Below, piece after piece: positions 62,874 through 64,000 of a stretch of DNA of 64,000 nt. The translations under genes and the position numbers were made by a program. The DNA is from Psychrobacter sp. TAE2020. GTDB lineage: Bacteria > Pseudomonadota > Gammaproteobacteria > Pseudomonadales > Moraxellaceae. The stretch lies in the NCBI RefSeq assembly GCF_018919485.1, contig NZ_JAHLMU010000001.1, positions 534,655-598,654 on the forward strand. Reading direction: 5' to 3'. The stretch's first letter is position 1. Each line of letters opens with the position of its first letter. The notes below the pieces were generated by a model. The model was given only the letters and a program-made list of their open reading frames with translations, was not told where the DNA came from and searched no databases.

Positions 62874-63476
62874 TTATTGTAAATTCCTTAAATTCTTGAT
62901 GCTTAAATAACCAATATAGGCCTTATCTTCTGTTCTTTCAACAGCTGTCTTATCAAGGCTAATCTGCAACCTTCCTGCGCCTAGCAACTCATTGACGTTA
63001 TGAATCTCATCGACATCTACCAGCAGCTTATCGTCAATATGCGAAGCAGCATTAAAGGGCGTGTCTTTGTCTTTAAAAGTAAATCTCTTATAGAAATCAC
63101 TTTGCTTAGCTTGCTTAACAGCCTCAGCTTGGGTCGGCGCTACGATCAGTAACTTATGATGATACTCTTCAAAGTCGTCAGGCAGATAACCTCCTAGGTT
63201 AATGAAGTACAGTTTTAAATCCGCTGCGTCACCTGCATTACTTATAGGAGCAGCATCTGAATCGATTTTAGCAACCCAATCAATATGATAGCCGCCCACA
63301 CTAGTGACTTTACGATAAGAGTCGATATGCCATTTATCTTTCACCTCAGGCCAATGCTGATTGATCGCTGGTATCAGCTCGATAAGCGTATCTGCCACGC
63401 CAAAGAACATATCATGCTGCTCAATCAAGCGCCCTTTAGGACGACCGCCAAGTTGAACCATAAAAACTGTAGGCAT
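62874..63476 (-). CDS. DUF1543-domain protein
   Basis: A 200-aa cytoplasmic protein. The start MPTVFMVQLGGRPKGRLIEQHDMFFGVADTLIELIPAINQHWPE is the DUF1543 signature. A second similar module appears at about 95-140 (KLYFINLGGYLPDDFEEYHHKLLIVA), suggesting two related alpha-beta units. The function of the family is unknown. AAGGA at 63485-63489 is 8 bases before ATG 63476, which is preferred over ATG 63482 and the longer frame. Followed by a 105-aa gene. Confidence 0.8.
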   Translation of the reverse strand: MPTVFMVQLGGRPKGRLIEQHDMFFGVADTLIELIPAINQHWPEVKDKWHIDSYRKVTSVGGYHIDWVAKIDSDAAPISNAGDAADLKLYFINLGGYLPDDFEEYHHKLLIVAPTQAEAVKQAKQSDFYKRFTFKDKDTPFNAASHIDDKLLVDVDEIHNVNELLGAGRLQISLDKTAVERTEDKAYIGYLSIKNLRNLQ

Positions 63477-63556
63477 AAACATAATCCTTAAAATAAAAAC
63501 CATCATTATTAGGCCGTGTGGTTATACTTAGTAGCAAGCTGTACTTTGGCGACAAA

Positions 63557-64000
63557 CTATCTATTCTGCTCTAAAAACTGCTTCGCTACCCTAACAGTAG
63601 TAACAGGGTCTTCTTCGTGCGGCACATGGCCCAAATTAGCAAATATCTTTAGCTGGCTATTAGTTATATCTCGATGAAAAAGTTCAGCATTATCAACTGG
63701 GATTAACTCGTCTTTTGCGCCCCATAAAATCAACGTCGGTATCGTTAAGGCCTTGATCTCCTCCTGATTTTCAAAGTTATCAAAGTCACGCAACCGCTCT
63801 ATCAATGCCTGACGGTTCCCTTGCCGTAAGGCCATGTCATAATAGCGCTCGACTAAGGTATCAGTGACTTTAGTCTTATCAGCATAGACACTAATAAGGC
63901 TTTTTCTCACCACTGCATGTGGCAATACATGATTTAAAATAGGGCTTAATATGGGGTACTTGGCTAGTCTAAAACCTATAGGGATACTCTTTGGCATAGC
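63557..64000 (-). CDS. Alpha/beta hydrolase, C-terminal part (gene continues beyond the window)
   Basis: The C-terminal 147 or more residues of an alpha/beta-hydrolase-fold enzyme. The acid residue of the triad is in PTLILWGAKDELIPVDNAELF and the catalytic histidine in ANLGHVPHEEDP. The nucleophile region lies outside the window. The cap segment (RYYDMALRQGNRQALIERLRDF) is of the type found in small hydrolases related to haloalkane dehalogenases and esterases. The frame is open to base 64000, and the first visible Met is internal. Substrate unknown. Confidence 0.85.
   Translation of the reverse strand, partial: AMPKSIPIGFRLAKYPILSPILNHVLPHAVVRKSLISVYADKTKVTDTLVERYYDMALRQGNRQALIERLRDFDNFENQEEIKALTIPTLILWGAKDELIPVDNAELFHRDITNSQLKIFANLGHVPHEEDPVTTVRVAKQFLEQNR

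Overview
The window is a 64 kb piece of chromosome from a moderately AT-rich gammaproteobacterium. Its gene content and protein sequences fit Psychrobacter or a close relative in the Moraxellaceae. Supporting points are the AmpG, MnmA, CysB-like and LeuA type-2 sequences, the heme locus and the YejABEF system. The genus is inferred from reading the proteins, not from a database search. No rRNA, tRNA, CRISPR array, prophage or insertion sequence was seen. Almost everything is core metabolism with a few accessory or poorly known genes.

Layout. 1-1.8 kb: end of accB plus accC (acetyl-CoA carboxylase). 2-5.6 kb: an unknown exported protein, leuA, and a divergent Lrp/AsnC regulator. 5.7-12.5 kb: a minus-strand block with a YbfB-type MFS transporter, an ABC1/UbiB-like kinase, a MoeB/ThiF-type adenylyltransferase, prmC and ampG. 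13-18 kb: katG, a CysB-type regulator and a luciferase-like monooxygenase, each with its own terminator. 18.2-26 kb: a heme-uptake island. hmuSTUV is on the minus strand, divergent from a TonB-dependent receptor and a HmuY-like lipoprotein, with Fur-like operators inside a perfect 14-bp inverted repeat between them. 26-36.6 kb: AEC transporter, mnmG, an unknown gene, monothiol glutaredoxin, ispF, mnmA, purB, a DUF2238 membrane protein, a small lipoprotein and a RoxA-type ribosomal oxygenase. 36.7-45.3 kb: DASS transporter, a 53-aa acidic ORF, DUF1275 protein, fabI, folE, class III alcohol dehydrogenase, YdcF-like protein and an MsrA-MsrB fusion lipoprotein. 45.6-52.3 kb: yejA-gloB-yejB-yejE-yejF (peptide ABC importer with a glyoxalase II gene inside). 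52.6-57 kb: serC, a long HolD-like (DNA polymerase III psi) candidate, the 4.5S SRP RNA gene, a SIMPL-domain protein and a DUF4124-like protein. 57-64 kb: a repeat cluster at the 3' end of hrpA, hrpA, an unknown lipoprotein, a two-gene unit with a DUF1543 protein, and the C-terminal part of an alpha/beta hydrolase.

How the genes work together. The clearest system is heme acquisition: outer-membrane receptor, surface or periplasmic HmuY-like lipoprotein, HmuT binding protein, HmuUV importer and HmuS cytoplasmic heme handling, probably all Fur-controlled from one intergenic region. MnmA and MnmG both modify U34 of tRNAs. PrmC and the RoxA-like oxygenase both modify the translation machinery. 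KatG, MsrAB, GloB, AdhC and Grx4 form a scattered stress and detoxification set.

Most unusual points: the HmuY-like gene has no room for its signal peptide except inside the 3' end of the receptor gene, in another frame; that protein looks internally duplicated; the HolD-like candidate is about twice the usual length; a 70-bp direct repeat lies beside hrpA and shares 18 bp with its end; a terminator stem encodes the last codons of the DUF1275 gene; and many gene boundaries carry short tandem duplications of 7-27 bp. Several start codons were moved downstream from TTG or GTG extensions to ATG codons, most of them with a visible ribosome binding site or signal peptide.
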